A DNA stretch of 64,000 nucleotides from Hahella sp. (GCA_028280065.1 JANQMN010000150.1:56151-120150); one strand, 5' to 3'. Shown: positions 33,005 to 41,981, numbered from the stretch's first letter. Notes: generated by a model not told the origin, from the sequence alone. Numbers and translations: made by a program.

Positions 33005-34033
33005 TCAGCCAACGCCAAGCAAGCTTCTTGCCTGATCAAGTTGTTCTCGATTGGGAAGTTGGCGTTCCTTACGTAAACGTAAAGCAGACCTTCTTACTAA
33101 CGCATCAGGTTTAAATAGGTCGAGAGGCATCTTCTCAAGATGCGCCAGCGCTCGCAACTGGGCATTTCTGTCATTACAGACCAGACACAGGTCGCACCCG
33201 GCGGTAATGGAGCCTTCAACCCGCTGCTCCACCCCATCGCCACCGGCCCCCGCCATGGATAAATCGTCGCTGATGATGGCCCCGCTAAAACCTAGTTGCT
33301 GGCGTAATATTTGTTGCTGCCAAACAGCGGATTGTACTGCGGGCAAGTCATCGACTTCCGAATAGATCACGTGCGCAGGCATAATTCCAGCCACTTCTTC
33401 TTTAATAGCACGGACAAAAGGCAGGCCGTCTTCAGCTAATAGCTGTTGTTTCGTACGGAAGTCACATGCCCGTTCAACGTGGGTATCTTCCCTGACAAAG
33501 CCATGCCCGGGAAAATGCTTGGCGATCGCGGCCATTCCCAGGGATTGCAACTCCCGGATATAGAGACTGGCGCAGTCGGCAACCTTTTGCGGAGTTCCGG
33601 CAAAGGCTCGATCGGCGATAACTTGATTATGGCCGTAATTTACATCTACTACAGGCGCAAAGCTGAAGTCGATGCCAAGAGCGATTAGTTCAGCGGCCAT
33701 CAACCGCGCATGGGCAACCACTAGTGACGATAAGGTGGCGTTGTTTCTTTTTGCCAGTTTAGGTAACGTCCCTAAAGCAGGCAATGTTGTCAACCCCTGT
33801 TTAAACCGCTGCACACGCCCGCCTTCCTGGTCCACACAAAGCAATAACGCCGGGCGGACCTCGCGTATCTCAGCGACCAACTCCCGCATCTGTTGCGGAG
33901 ATTGATAATTCCTGGCAAAAAAAATGATACCTGCAACATATTTATGGCAAATAAGTGCAGCATCTTCCACGCTAAGCTTAGTGCCCTGTATATCAATTAT
34001 CAGGGGGCCAAGCACATCGATTTGATTAGTCAT
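33005..34033 (-). CDS. nagZ: Beta-N-acetylhexosaminidase, peptidoglycan recycling
   Basis: 342 residues, glycoside hydrolase family 3, no signal peptide. LLCVDQEGGRVQRF, the catalytic loop KHFPGHGFVREDTH and the nucleophile motif ISDDLSMAG are intact. In the cytoplasm it removes GlcNAc from anhydro-muropeptides taken up for recycling. 41 nt after a YkuD-domain gene and two genes after psrA. Confidence 0.95.
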   Translation of the reverse strand: MTNQIDVLGPLIIDIQGTKLSVEDAALICHKYVAGIIFFARNYQSPQQMRELVAEIREVRPALLLCVDQEGGRVQRFKQGLTTLPALGTLPKLAKRNNATLSSLVVAHARLMAAELIALGIDFSFAPVVDVNYGHNQVIADRAFAGTPQKVADCASLYIRELQSLGMAAIAKHFPGHGFVREDTHVERACDFRTKQQLLAEDGLPFVRAIKEEVAGIMPAHVIYSEVDDLPAVQSAVWQQQILRQQLGFSGAIISDDLSMAGAGGDGVEQRVEGSITAGCDLCLVCNDRNAQLRALAHLEKMPLDLFKPDALVRRSALRLRKERQLPNREQLDQARSLLGVG

Positions 34034-34074
34034 GAGTCAGCCTGACCAAGATTGGTTTGTCTTTGTTTAAAGGT

Positions 34075-34557
34075 CTAGTGTTGAAGAGTTACTGGTGTGC
34101 CGACATCGACTTTATCGAATAACCAGACAATATCGTCATTGCGCATGCGCACACAGCCATGGGAGCGCGGTACACCCATTGGTTCCGAATCCGGCGTTCC
34201 ATGAATATAGATAAAACGCTGCATACTATCGACGCCCGGTCCGCGGTTAAAGCCGGACTGCCTACCGCAAAGCCACAAAATTCTGGTGAGTATCCAATCT
34301 CGTCCGGGGTAGTTCTCAGCAAGTTTGTCACTATAGGTTTCTCCAGTCGGGCGACGGCCGACAAACACAGTGTTAAGCGGACAATGCGCGCCAATTTTCG
34401 CTCGTATATAGTGGTCTCCCAATGGAGTACAACCGCTATTGATGGTTTGGCCCGGACCATTAAGTGCAGTCGAGATACTGAATTGCGCTCTGTTCGTTTG
34501 GTGATCTCTAAGCGTCAACGTCTGGTCAGCGATAGAAATTAGAATTTCGCTATTCAT
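34075..34557 (-). CDS. YkuD-domain protein, probably cytoplasmic L,D-carboxypeptidase/transpeptidase
   Basis: 160 residues. Catalytic motif HGT-x8-PRSHGCVRM (His, Ser/Cys/Arg) near residues 112-136 is complete. The N-terminus MNSEILISIADQTLTLRDH runs straight into the fold with no signal peptide or membrane helix, unlike L,D-transpeptidases that act in the periplasm. ATG 34557 has AGGA upstream and no earlier in-frame start adds a signal. Next to cytoplasmic nagZ, this points to trimming of recycled muropeptides, as shown for the signal-less YkuD enzyme ElsL of Acinetobacter. The fold is sure; the reaction is inference. Confidence 0.8.
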   Translation of the reverse strand: MNSEILISIADQTLTLRDHQTNRAQFSISTALNGPGQTINSGCTPLGDHYIRAKIGAHCPLNTVFVGRRPTGETYSDKLAENYPGRDWILTRILWLCGRQSGFNRGPGVDSMQRFIYIHGTPDSEPMGVPRSHGCVRMRNDDIVWLFDKVDVGTPVTLQH

Positions 34558-34679
34558 CCATGGTCCTGATTAACAACTGGAACAACCTACTAAAGTGAGT
34601 AGGCTAAAGGAGAGTTTACCGGTACGCGTGGCGGGTCGCCAGGCAGGATTTCCTGGCAGCCAATTAACACCGGAATATA

Positions 34680-35363
34680 TTATATCCCTGCGGATAGACG
34701 TGTGGAGTCTTTACTATGACCGGGTTGATAGTCGGCGGAGGGCGCGTTGATGCCGGCGGCGAGGAAAGGAACCAACTGCTCAACAATGGTCTCAGCAGGG
34801 GCAACAACTCCGTCTTTATCTTGCAGGATACTACCCAAAGCTTCGGAAGAAGACATGGTAAAGGTCACAGCGCCAAGCATAAACTGCATTCTCCAAAAAC
34901 GCTCAACCTTGGTTAAATGCGGGGTCGCATCCCGCAACAATTTCATAAAGAGCTTGAACTCAGTACTGTATTGCTCTTCAAGATATTTCCTCAAGTGTCC
35001 CTGCGATTGTGTATAGGCCAACCCTAAAAGACGCATAAAGACAGACAGGCTCTTGTCGCTACGGCCAGGGACATCGACCAGGGAGGTAGTAATTATCCTG
35101 AGAAGATCATCTAAAGATACCGGGCCCCCAGCCGCCGAAAACGACTTCAAACGCTCCCGTAAATTACGGCTGAAAGGATTGATAAATCGTGCGAACACCG
35201 CCTGTATCAGCGCATTCTTTGACCCGAAATGATAGTTCACAGCAGCCAGGTTAACTTTTGCTTTACTGGTAATTTGCCTTAATGAGGTTTCTGAAAAGCC
35301 GCGCTCGGCAAACAGCAGCTCAGCCGCATCCAGGATACGGTCCACAGTTTCTGATTGCGCCAT
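34680..35363 (-). CDS. psrA: TetR-family transcriptional regulator PsrA
   Basis: 227 residues from ATG 35363; the frame extends to 35513 but MAQSETVDRILDAAELLFAE matches the start of Pseudomonas PsrA closely. The helix-turn-helix spans about residues 25-48 (ITSKAKVNLAAVNYHFGSKN). The ligand domain includes FMRLLGLAYTQSQGHLRKYL, also shared with PsrA. PsrA senses long-chain fatty acids, represses itself and beta-oxidation genes, and activates rpoS in pseudomonads. Two PsrA boxes overlap its own promoter. The position near nagZ matches Pseudomonas; lexA is not found next to it here. Confidence 0.92.
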   Translation of the reverse strand: MAQSETVDRILDAAELLFAERGFSETSLRQITSKAKVNLAAVNYHFGSKNALIQAVFARFINPFSRNLRERLKSFSAAGGPVSLDDLLRIITTSLVDVPGRSDKSLSVFMRLLGLAYTQSQGHLRKYLEEQYSTEFKLFMKLLRDATPHLTKVERFWRMQFMLGAVTFTMSSSEALGSILQDKDGVVAPAETIVEQLVPFLAAGINAPSADYQPGHSKDSTRLSAGI

Positions 35364-35385
35364 GGGAAGACTAGGGATCCTACTC

Positions 35386-35429
35386 CAAACAACTGTTTGA
35401 AACATACGTTTGATAGTTTTAAAAGTCAA
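35386..35429 (-). promoter_or_regulatory. psrA: psrA promoter with two adjoining PsrA operators
   Basis: Minus strand: -35 TTGACT (35424-35429), 17-nt spacer, -10 TATGTT (35401-35406). Two boxes fit the PsrA motif G/CAAAC-N2-4-GTTTG/C: GAAAC-ATAC-GTTTG (35399-35412), which contains the -10, and CAAAC-AACT-GTTTG (35386-35399), which covers the expected start site. They share one base. This is the layout of direct autorepression. Confidence 0.75.
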
Positions 35430-35558
35430 GCAAAAAGACGAGGACAACCATACGCCCAAACACCATTGAATCCCAGGGTGATTTTTAGAAACTAAATCGG
35501 TAGAGAAAGACAAAAGGCATGAGAATTTTGCACAAGTCCGGAGAAAGCAAAGAAGCCA

Positions 35559-35587
35559 AAGCCCGGCATTATAGGATTGCCGGGCTT
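35559..35587 (-). terminator. Rho-independent terminator after amt
   Basis: Ten-bp perfect stem AAGCCCGGCA / TGCCGGGCTT with a 9-nt loop, 8 nt past the amt stop, followed on the minus strand by a short T-containing tract (TTTGGCTTC). The rest of the 232-nt gap 35364-35595 holds the psrA promoter. Confidence 0.75.
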
Positions 35588-35595
35588 ACTAAATA

Positions 35596-36810
35596 CTAGG
35601 TTTCGACAGCGTTTGCGCCAATTTTGTGAATCGCCAGATCGGCACCCTGGAACTCGTCTTCCTCAGACAAACGAATACCTCCGATGGCTCTGACAATAGA
35701 GTAAACGACTAAACCGCCAACCAGGGCAAATCCTGCGCCAATTAAGGAACCTACCAACTGCGACAGGAAAGTCACACCACCCAAACCGCCAAGTGATTCT
35801 GCGCCAAATATCCCTGCGGCAATACCTCCCCAAAGCCCGCAAACACCATGGAGCGGCCAAACGCCCAGGACGTCGTCAAACTTATGCATTCGCTTCTGCA
35901 TAAACTCGAAGAGCAAAACGAACAGGGCGCCAGCGACGCCACCGGTGACGAGAGCGCCAATAGGATGCATAACATCCGAGCCAGCACAGACGGCCACCAA
36001 CCCGGCTAAAGGCCCATTGTGAATAAACCCCGGATCCTTTCTACCGATGATCATCGCGACAAATATTCCACCCACCATCGCCATTAAACTATTTACCGCC
36101 ACCAAACCACTGACGGCTTCGATTGTCTGAGCCGACATAACGTTAAATCCGAACCAGCCTACCGTCAGCACCCATGAACCAAGGGCCAGAAAAGGAATAT
36201 TGGAAGGCGCAAAGGCCACTAGTTGGCCACTACGATACCTGCCATTGCGCGTACCCAAAAGGTAAACGGCAGCAAGCGCAATCCAACCGCCTACCGCATG
36301 CACAACAATGGAACCGGCGAAATCGTGGAATGCCGCGCCAAAGTTCGCTTCCATCATCTCCTGAAAACCGTAGTTGCCATTCCAAACCATGCCTTCAAAG
36401 GTCGGATAAACCAATCCCACACAGAGTGCAGCGGCAATCAGCATCGGGTAGAACTTGGCACGCTCTGCAACGCCTCCTGAGATGATGGCGGGAATCGCCG
36501 CCGCGAATGTAAGCAGAAAGAAAAACTTCACCAGATCATAGCCATTTCGTTGGCTCAACTCCCCGGCATTGGCGAAAAAATCGACACCATAGGCGATTTG
36601 GTAACCAATGAAAAAATATGCCAGGGTGGACACAGCGAAATCTGTCATAATTTTCACCAAGGCATTCACCTGGTTTTTGTGCCGCACCGTCCCAACTTCC
36701 AAGAAGGCAAAACCCGCGTGCATGGCCAAAACCATGATGGCACCCAGCAAAATAAATACAGTATCAGCGCCTTGTATCAGGGACTGTACAGCGCTTCGAA
36801 CTTCTTCCAC
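35596..36810 (-). CDS. amt: Ammonium transporter
   Basis: 404 residues, eleven membrane helices. Amt/Mep/Rh signatures: AFLEVGTVRHKN, DFAGSIVVHAVGG (first pore His region) and VWPLHGVCGLWGGIAAGIF (second pore His). Carries ammonium across the inner membrane. GTG start at 36810 with AAGGAG eight bases upstream. No glnK lies upstream or downstream, which is unusual, since PII usually accompanies amtB. The N-terminus lacks the cleaved signal of E. coli AmtB. Confidence 0.94.
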   Translation of the reverse strand: MEEVRSAVQSLIQGADTVFILLGAIMVLAMHAGFAFLEVGTVRHKNQVNALVKIMTDFAVSTLAYFFIGYQIAYGVDFFANAGELSQRNGYDLVKFFFLLTFAAAIPAIISGGVAERAKFYPMLIAAALCVGLVYPTFEGMVWNGNYGFQEMMEANFGAAFHDFAGSIVVHAVGGWIALAAVYLLGTRNGRYRSGQLVAFAPSNIPFLALGSWVLTVGWFGFNVMSAQTIEAVSGLVAVNSLMAMVGGIFVAMIIGRKDPGFIHNGPLAGLVAVCAGSDVMHPIGALVTGGVAGALFVLLFEFMQKRMHKFDDVLGVWPLHGVCGLWGGIAAGIFGAESLGGLGGVTFLSQLVGSLIGAGFALVGGLVVYSIVRAIGGIRLSEEDEFQGADLAIHKIGANAVET

Positions 36811-36835
36811 TCTCTACTCCTTAATGATCTATAGT

Positions 36836-36860
36836 GGTGCACACTATGTTTACATGCACC
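36836..36860. promoter_or_regulatory. GGTGCA...TGCACC inverted repeat before amt
   Basis: GGTGCA (36836-36841) and TGCACC (36855-36860) flank a 13-nt AT-rich spacer, 26-50 nt before the amt start. Each half equals one arm of the NtrC site TGCACC-N5-GGTGCA, but arms are in reversed order and spacing. No sigma-54 promoter (GG-N10-GC) was found nearby. Regulatory meaning uncertain. The remainder of the gap 36811-37108 shows nothing else. Confidence 0.25.
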
Positions 36861-37108
36861 AATCTGGATCTTTCAATTCTCATAAACCACTTGCATAAAG
36901 TGATTTAACCCATTGTTTTTATGAATTTTATGGAAACTTCCCCATTACTACCGCTTGAAATAACAGGCAAGTGCCAGAAGAAGCAATTTCCAAGCCAGAA
37001 CGCACCAAGAAAATACGCCGGGCAAAAACATGCACAACTATTGTGCGGCCGGGAAGTTGTGGAAAGGTGACCGCTTTATAATGGAAAAAGCTTATCCAGG
37101 AGGACGGT

Positions 37109-38098
37109 CTAGGTATTTTGCAGGGTGAAATCGGCAAATTCCCGCTTCAGCAAAGACGCGGTCTTCATATATTCCTGTTTAACTAACCGGTAAGCCTGCT
37201 GTGCTTCCACTAGATATGTGAGATACAGGCGAATCCCGGCAACAGAACGAATAGCTTTAATCAGGTTACTTTGCTGGCTGAGCATAACAATACGCTGAAA
37301 CCGCCTTTCCGCCAGCGACGGTCGAAAACTCAGCATCATCTGGCATTGATACGCCAATCCATTACTGCCTTCCAGCATTTTAATGTGGTTGAGGGCGCGA
37401 AACTCCATGGTTTTGCGGGTCTGCTTGAGATCGCCAACCGTTTCTGCAGTAAAAAGAATTTTCCGAATCGGGCGGATCATAAGCGTACCAAGTAGTATCA
37501 GTACGCCAAGACTCATCCCGGCAATCCAGGGCGCTATCATTCCCTGCCAGCCCAGCAGAATTAAAGCAAGACAGAACAGACAACATAGCAGCCATAAATC
37601 ACGCCGGCGCTTGGCGGTGGAAAGAGACAAACCATCCGGGTAGGACTTCAGCGCCAATAGATCGAAATCGAGAACTTCCAAAGCTTCGCATTCGCGAATA
37701 ATTTCTGTGAGTTCAAACTGTTTATTTCTTAATGTTTCATATTGCTCCCGCCGCTGCTCTTCCGTCAGCTTGTCTTCTTCCTTTTTAACTGCCGAGTCCC
37801 GGCTTTTCTGATGCGGCGGAGCGGCGACTTCGTTGTTGTTGCCTGCACTTCTGCCGGAAGCCGCAGGTAGATGGCCATCTGTTCGCGGACTTTCTTTATT
37901 GGCAGCTCGTTGGGAACCGGCAGGCTTTAATGCTCTTGTAGATTGCCTACGGTCTTGGTGGGGGGACTTCTGTTGCTGATGGCGCCGCTCTTCCTTGTGA
38001 TCCTCAACCGCCTGACGCACAGGGTCTAGCTCGCCTCTGGCAAGAGCACGTAGACTTCCCGCGTCAAACTCCAAGTTATTCGGATTGTGGATCTTCAT
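37109..38098 (-). CDS. Hypothetical membrane protein with long charged N-terminal region
   Basis: 329 residues from ATG 38098 (a TTG at 38110 is possible; neither has a good Shine-Dalgarno). Residues 1-110 are polar and disordered-looking, rich in Gln, Arg, Lys, Ser. Residues 100-150 form a charged helix (EEQRREQYETLRNKQFELTE). Two closely spaced membrane helices follow (LWLLCCLFCLALILLGW and WIAGMSLGVLILLGTLMI), then a basic, helical C-terminal half. I do not recognise the family. It stands alone, divergent from ribE. Confidence 0.7.
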   Translation of the reverse strand: MKIHNPNNLEFDAGSLRALARGELDPVRQAVEDHKEERRHQQQKSPHQDRRQSTRALKPAGSQRAANKESPRTDGHLPAASGRSAGNNNEVAAPPHQKSRDSAVKKEEDKLTEEQRREQYETLRNKQFELTEIIRECEALEVLDFDLLALKSYPDGLSLSTAKRRRDLWLLCCLFCLALILLGWQGMIAPWIAGMSLGVLILLGTLMIRPIRKILFTAETVGDLKQTRKTMEFRALNHIKMLEGSNGLAYQCQMMLSFRPSLAERRFQRIVMLSQQSNLIKAIRSVAGIRLYLTYLVEAQQAYRLVKQEYMKTASLLKREFADFTLQNT

Positions 38099-38353
38099 AA
38101 GGAGCCGCAAACCCCATGGTTGTCATGACAAAATTTTGACTCAAAATGCACATCTCAGCGAGATCAGCAATTCTTACGCCAATCAAAAGTTTTCCTGCCG
38201 CGAATATAGCGCTATCTATAAGACTAGACCGGCCCGTAATTTATGCCGATTATTGTTTGCTCGGCCTAATCATCCTACCATAGTTCGCATACATCAACTG
38301 AAACGGCATCCACGCAAAAGTCGTGATGCAGGACCATAAGGAAAACATCACCC

Positions 38354-38977
38354 ATGTTCACCGGCATAGTGGAAGGCACGGCGACTGTCGTAAACGCGGA
38401 GCATCTTCCCGGATTAACGCGATACACTTTTGAATTCCCCGAAGACAAGTCCTCTACCAAAATCGGTGCCAGTGTCGCCATCAATGGCACCTGTCTAACC
38501 GTTACCAGCGCCGCAAGAAACTGTTTAAGCTTCGATCTGATGGCGGAAACTCTAAATCTGACCAATCTGACCAACCTGAACGTCGGCACTCAGGTAAACT
38601 TTGAACATGCCGCAAAAATGGGTGATGAAATAGGCGGCCATGTACTATCCGGGCATATCCATTGTACTGCTCCGGTGGTTGCCCTAGAACCCACCGAGAA
38701 TAATCTGGCAGTCACTATCGAAATTCCGGAAGCCTGGCTAAACTATGTCTTTTATAAGGGTTATGTCGCCATTAACGGCGCAAGCCTGACAATAGGTGAC
38801 TTAAAAGACCGTTTGCTAACCGTCTATTTAATCCCGGAAACCCTAAGATTGACGACGTTTTCTGACATCTCGATTGGCGACGAGTTGAATATCGAGATAG
38901 ATAGCCAGACACAGACAGTAGTCGACACATTGGAAAAACTGCTACCGATTTACTTGACAAAGCATGGAGTTTCCTGA
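38354..38977 (+). CDS. ribE: Riboflavin synthase, alpha subunit
   Basis: 207 residues made of two similar lumazine-binding barrels: MFTGIVEGTATV... and a second from about residue 98 (GHVLSGHIHCTAPVV). Converts two dimethylribityl-lumazines to riboflavin. Not next to other rib genes, and the 240-nt upstream gap shows no FMN riboswitch. AAGGAAAA lies ten bases before ATG 38354. Confidence 0.95.
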   Translation: MFTGIVEGTATVVNAEHLPGLTRYTFEFPEDKSSTKIGASVAINGTCLTVTSAARNCLSFDLMAETLNLTNLTNLNVGTQVNFEHAAKMGDEIGGHVLSGHIHCTAPVVALEPTENNLAVTIEIPEAWLNYVFYKGYVAINGASLTIGDLKDRLLTVYLIPETLRLTTFSDISIGDELNIEIDSQTQTVVDTLEKLLPIYLTKHGVS

Positions 38978-39001
38978 CCACACCCTTATTGGCATAACCG
39001 C

Positions 39002-40477
39002 ATGTTGATATTACCGGCAGAGCAAAAACTAGATTGGCGCCGTCCGCCCTATGCAACACTCGTTTTGATTTTTCTTAACGTCCTGTTTTTTTTTCAACTG
39101 CAAGGGCAGGACAACCATCTTTGGAGCAAAGCCTATCAATATTATGTCGAGCAAGAATTGCCGCAGTTCGAAGCACAGGAATATGCGGATTTTCTGCTAC
39201 GGGTGACGAATCTTGGACAGGACTCCAGGAAAGAACTAGCCAGGGAAGTCAATGCCAGCGTTAACGCGGGAGAGATTGATACGCTTATCCCTTTAATGCT
39301 CTCGGACCGCAGCTTTGTCGACTACATGATGGCCAATGGCGCCGACTTCATCGAACCCGTGGCTTTTGCGTCCTGGCAACAACAACGGATGTATCTCGAA
39401 AATAATTACCTCAGCCAGCTGAGCTATCGAAAAATGGGGCTCATCCCAGGCGAAACCCAGCTTTCGGACTTGATCTCCTATCAATTTCTCCATGGCGATA
39501 TTGTCCATTTGATCGGCAATATGGTGATACTTTTTATTGCCGGTTTTGCCATCGAAACCATTCTTGGCAAAGCACTCTATGTTATGGCGTATCTGACGGC
39601 CGGTGCAGTAGGCGGCTGGATTTACGCGCTCACCGAAGGCAACTCGCTAATGCCGCTGGTGGGAGCATCGGCAGCCGTATCGGGATTAATGGGCATGTAT
39701 GTCACCTACTACCGCTTGCACAAGATTCGCTTTTTCTACTTCGTGGTTTTCTACTTCAACTATTTTCGTGCACCTGCCCTATTGGTATTGCCCATTTGGC
39801 TGGGAAAGGAAGCATTCGAGTATTTCACCAATGAAGGTTCAAATATCGCCTATGTGGCACATGCCGGGGGATTACTCGCCGGAGCGGCGATAATGTGGCC
39901 TTGGGTCGCTTGGTATCACAAAAACGCTGCCCCGGAAAAGACCGAGGAAGAAGCTGACCTGGAGTTTCGCGAAGCGCTCGCTAAAGGCCTTAAGGCGATT
40001 AACCAGGTGGATTTCGACAAGGCTCGATCGATTTTCGGCAAACTTCATCAGCATCACCCGAGCAATCAGGAAATACTACAGCACCTCTTTCACCTTTATA
40101 AGCTGTACCCTAGCGATCCGGAAAGCCAACATTATACCCAGGCGACTCTCGAAGCAGCCCTTGGACGGGGCGACATTGACGCAGCGTACAGTATATGGCA
40201 GGAATATCAAAAGTATGGTGCAGACCACCCCTTGCCCGACCATCGTTATCAGTTTCGCTTGCTAACCAGTTGCCTGAATTCAGGACGACTGAAAGAAGCA
40301 GAAACGCTTCTGGACAACCTACACAGACATATAGACGACCAGCAACTGCTTTTAGAAACCTATCAAATTGCCATGCAAACTTTTGCGGCACGGGAAATGC
40401 CCATGAAAGTAAAAAAGTACAACCAAATGTGTACTGAAATCACCGACCAAGGCATTCCACCGATCTTGGATGGCTGA
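39002..40477 (+). CDS. Rhomboid-family intramembrane serine protease with C-terminal TPR-like domain
   Basis: 491 residues. First membrane helix at about 18-36, then a 130-residue periplasmic or loop insertion, then the six-helix rhomboid core. HGDIVHLIGNMVIL supplies the HxxxN motif, VGASAAVSGLMGMY the nucleophile Ser (GASA instead of GASG), and YVAHAGGLLAGA the catalytic His, so a protease is plausible. Residues about 320-491 are soluble and helical with tetratricopeptide-like pattern. It starts 24 nt after ribE and converges on a second membrane/TPR gene. Substrate unknown. Confidence 0.85.
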   Translation: MLILPAEQKLDWRRPPYATLVLIFLNVLFFFQLQGQDNHLWSKAYQYYVEQELPQFEAQEYADFLLRVTNLGQDSRKELAREVNASVNAGEIDTLIPLMLSDRSFVDYMMANGADFIEPVAFASWQQQRMYLENNYLSQLSYRKMGLIPGETQLSDLISYQFLHGDIVHLIGNMVILFIAGFAIETILGKALYVMAYLTAGAVGGWIYALTEGNSLMPLVGASAAVSGLMGMYVTYYRLHKIRFFYFVVFYFNYFRAPALLVLPIWLGKEAFEYFTNEGSNIAYVAHAGGLLAGAAIMWPWVAWYHKNAAPEKTEEEADLEFREALAKGLKAINQVDFDKARSIFGKLHQHHPSNQEILQHLFHLYKLYPSDPESQHYTQATLEAALGRGDIDAAYSIWQEYQKYGADHPLPDHRYQFRLLTSCLNSGRLKEAETLLDNLHRHIDDQQLLLETYQIAMQTFAAREMPMKVKKYNQMCTEITDQGIPPILDG

Positions 40478-40497
40478 GGCACGGATCTAATCTTAAC

Positions 40498-41934
40498 CTA
40501 CCCGAACTTTGCTATCGGTTCAGGTATCCGTCCGGATTTTTCCAGGGACTGCAGAGACTCCGGTACTTTATCCGCCAGGCTATGGGCAGGAAACTCCTTG
40601 GCCAGATACTGGAGATACATCTTCGCTTTGCTGCCATTGTGAAGGCCGTTGGCTAGTGTGCGTGCTGACAATTCCAAAACTTCCGGTTCCTGCGTAGCGT
40701 TTTTGAATCGATTGCCAAAGTCTTTGAGAATGCGCAACAGTAACCGATACTCACCAACATGATAGAGCGATTGCGCCAGATGGAAGGCCAATTGTGGATC
40801 GCGCACTTCGAATTCCGGTCGTTGCTTGTATAATCCACGAAGCATTTGACGAATCTCGCGAATGCGTCCCGCCTCTAGAAGCAATGCGAGCACCGGACGG
40901 GATTTTTTATCTAAAAGATCCCATTTTTGGGTTAACATCAATAACTTGAAAAGCCGATCAAGAATCAGTTTGTCATGAGGTTTACGATTGAACTGAACGA
41001 TCAGCGCTTCAATCGCGACGTCATATTGTCCTTCTTTTAAGGCAATATCGATCTCTATCTGGAATTTTTTATCTTCCTTTACATGCCTTTCCAACGGCCT
41101 GCCGGTATCTGCAGCGGTAATCACGGAGTCCAATCGGTGTTGGTATTGAAAAAGCAGATAACCAAGCATGTGAAATATCACCAGAAAAAAATAACTAGTG
41201 ACAAAACCTGTAACAGTCCGCGCTAGCACGGCGCCAAAGTGATCGGTCACAAAAGACAGCACAGCCCCCATGCCCAGCAATAACAGAACCAAATAACCGA
41301 ACATGACAAAATAGGGCCACCCCAAACCCTGTATCACACCGATTAATCGATTCGGATCAATGGCCTCCGAGACTCTGCGTTCGGTTGCCAAAATCATCAC
41401 ACATGCAGGAAAGAGCAAACAGATGAAGGCCAACACCAGCAATGCAGCGCCCTGCCCTAACCAGATTCCGGCGACAAATACCAGGCCAAAAAAAACGAAA
41501 AAGATAACAACCTGCTGTAAAACCAGGGAAAGGCCTCCTCCGCTAAAAGCCGAAGAAAGCGTCGGCGGCGCCATTTTACCCTGCTGCGTCGTCTCTATTA
41601 TGCTGTACATATACTTGGTTTGAGCACATAACAGGAAAACTCCGACAATAAGTCCCAATAATCCATCGCCTGCGATCGCCGGTACGATAGTGCAAATGGA
41701 GACTAAGGCTAGCGGCGCCTTTGCTACAGGGTATGCAAAAAAGTCAGAAAGCCGCTGCCAAAACGGCTCGATATCGGCCGCTGAGCCGGTATAACGCAAA
41801 ACAGCCTGACACACCGGGCAGTGTGCGTGGGCTCCGGCATCTGCGGCAACACAATGATTACAGAGGTGTCGATGACAACCAAGGCAGTGCCATCCGGCAT
41901 GTTCCAAAGGGTGATATCTGCAATAGGTTTCCAT
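40498..41934 (-). CDS. B-box-like zinc finger / multi-pass membrane / TPR-like protein
   Basis: 478 residues. N-terminus has a Cys/His array: C5, H8, C17, C20, C25, C28, H36, H38, C39, C42, which fits a B-box type zinc finger (CxxH, CxxC, CxxC, HxHCPVC). About six membrane helices fill residues 70-270 in a fold resembling YIP/DUF4013-type proteins, which is a weak impression. Residues 290-478 are helical repeats like TPR. The C-terminal layout mirrors the neighbouring rhomboid. No named family recognised; function unknown. Confidence 0.75.
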   Translation of the reverse strand: METYCRYHPLEHAGWHCLGCHRHLCNHCVAADAGAHAHCPVCQAVLRYTGSAADIEPFWQRLSDFFAYPVAKAPLALVSICTIVPAIAGDGLLGLIVGVFLLCAQTKYMYSIIETTQQGKMAPPTLSSAFSGGGLSLVLQQVVIFFVFFGLVFVAGIWLGQGAALLVLAFICLLFPACVMILATERRVSEAIDPNRLIGVIQGLGWPYFVMFGYLVLLLLGMGAVLSFVTDHFGAVLARTVTGFVTSYFFLVIFHMLGYLLFQYQHRLDSVITAADTGRPLERHVKEDKKFQIEIDIALKEGQYDVAIEALIVQFNRKPHDKLILDRLFKLLMLTQKWDLLDKKSRPVLALLLEAGRIREIRQMLRGLYKQRPEFEVRDPQLAFHLAQSLYHVGEYRLLLRILKDFGNRFKNATQEPEVLELSARTLANGLHNGSKAKMYLQYLAKEFPAHSLADKVPESLQSLEKSGRIPEPIAKFG

Positions 41935-41981
41935 AACTACCTGCAGCGTGGTTACGATTAAAGTAAGATGGGTACGTAAAA

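Noticed and set aside
36811..37108. Sigma-54 promoter for amt
   Set aside because: No GG-N10-GC pair with matching flanks on the minus strand.
38111..38353. FMN riboswitch upstream of riboflavin synthase
   Set aside because: None of the conserved RFN element blocks can be found in the gap.
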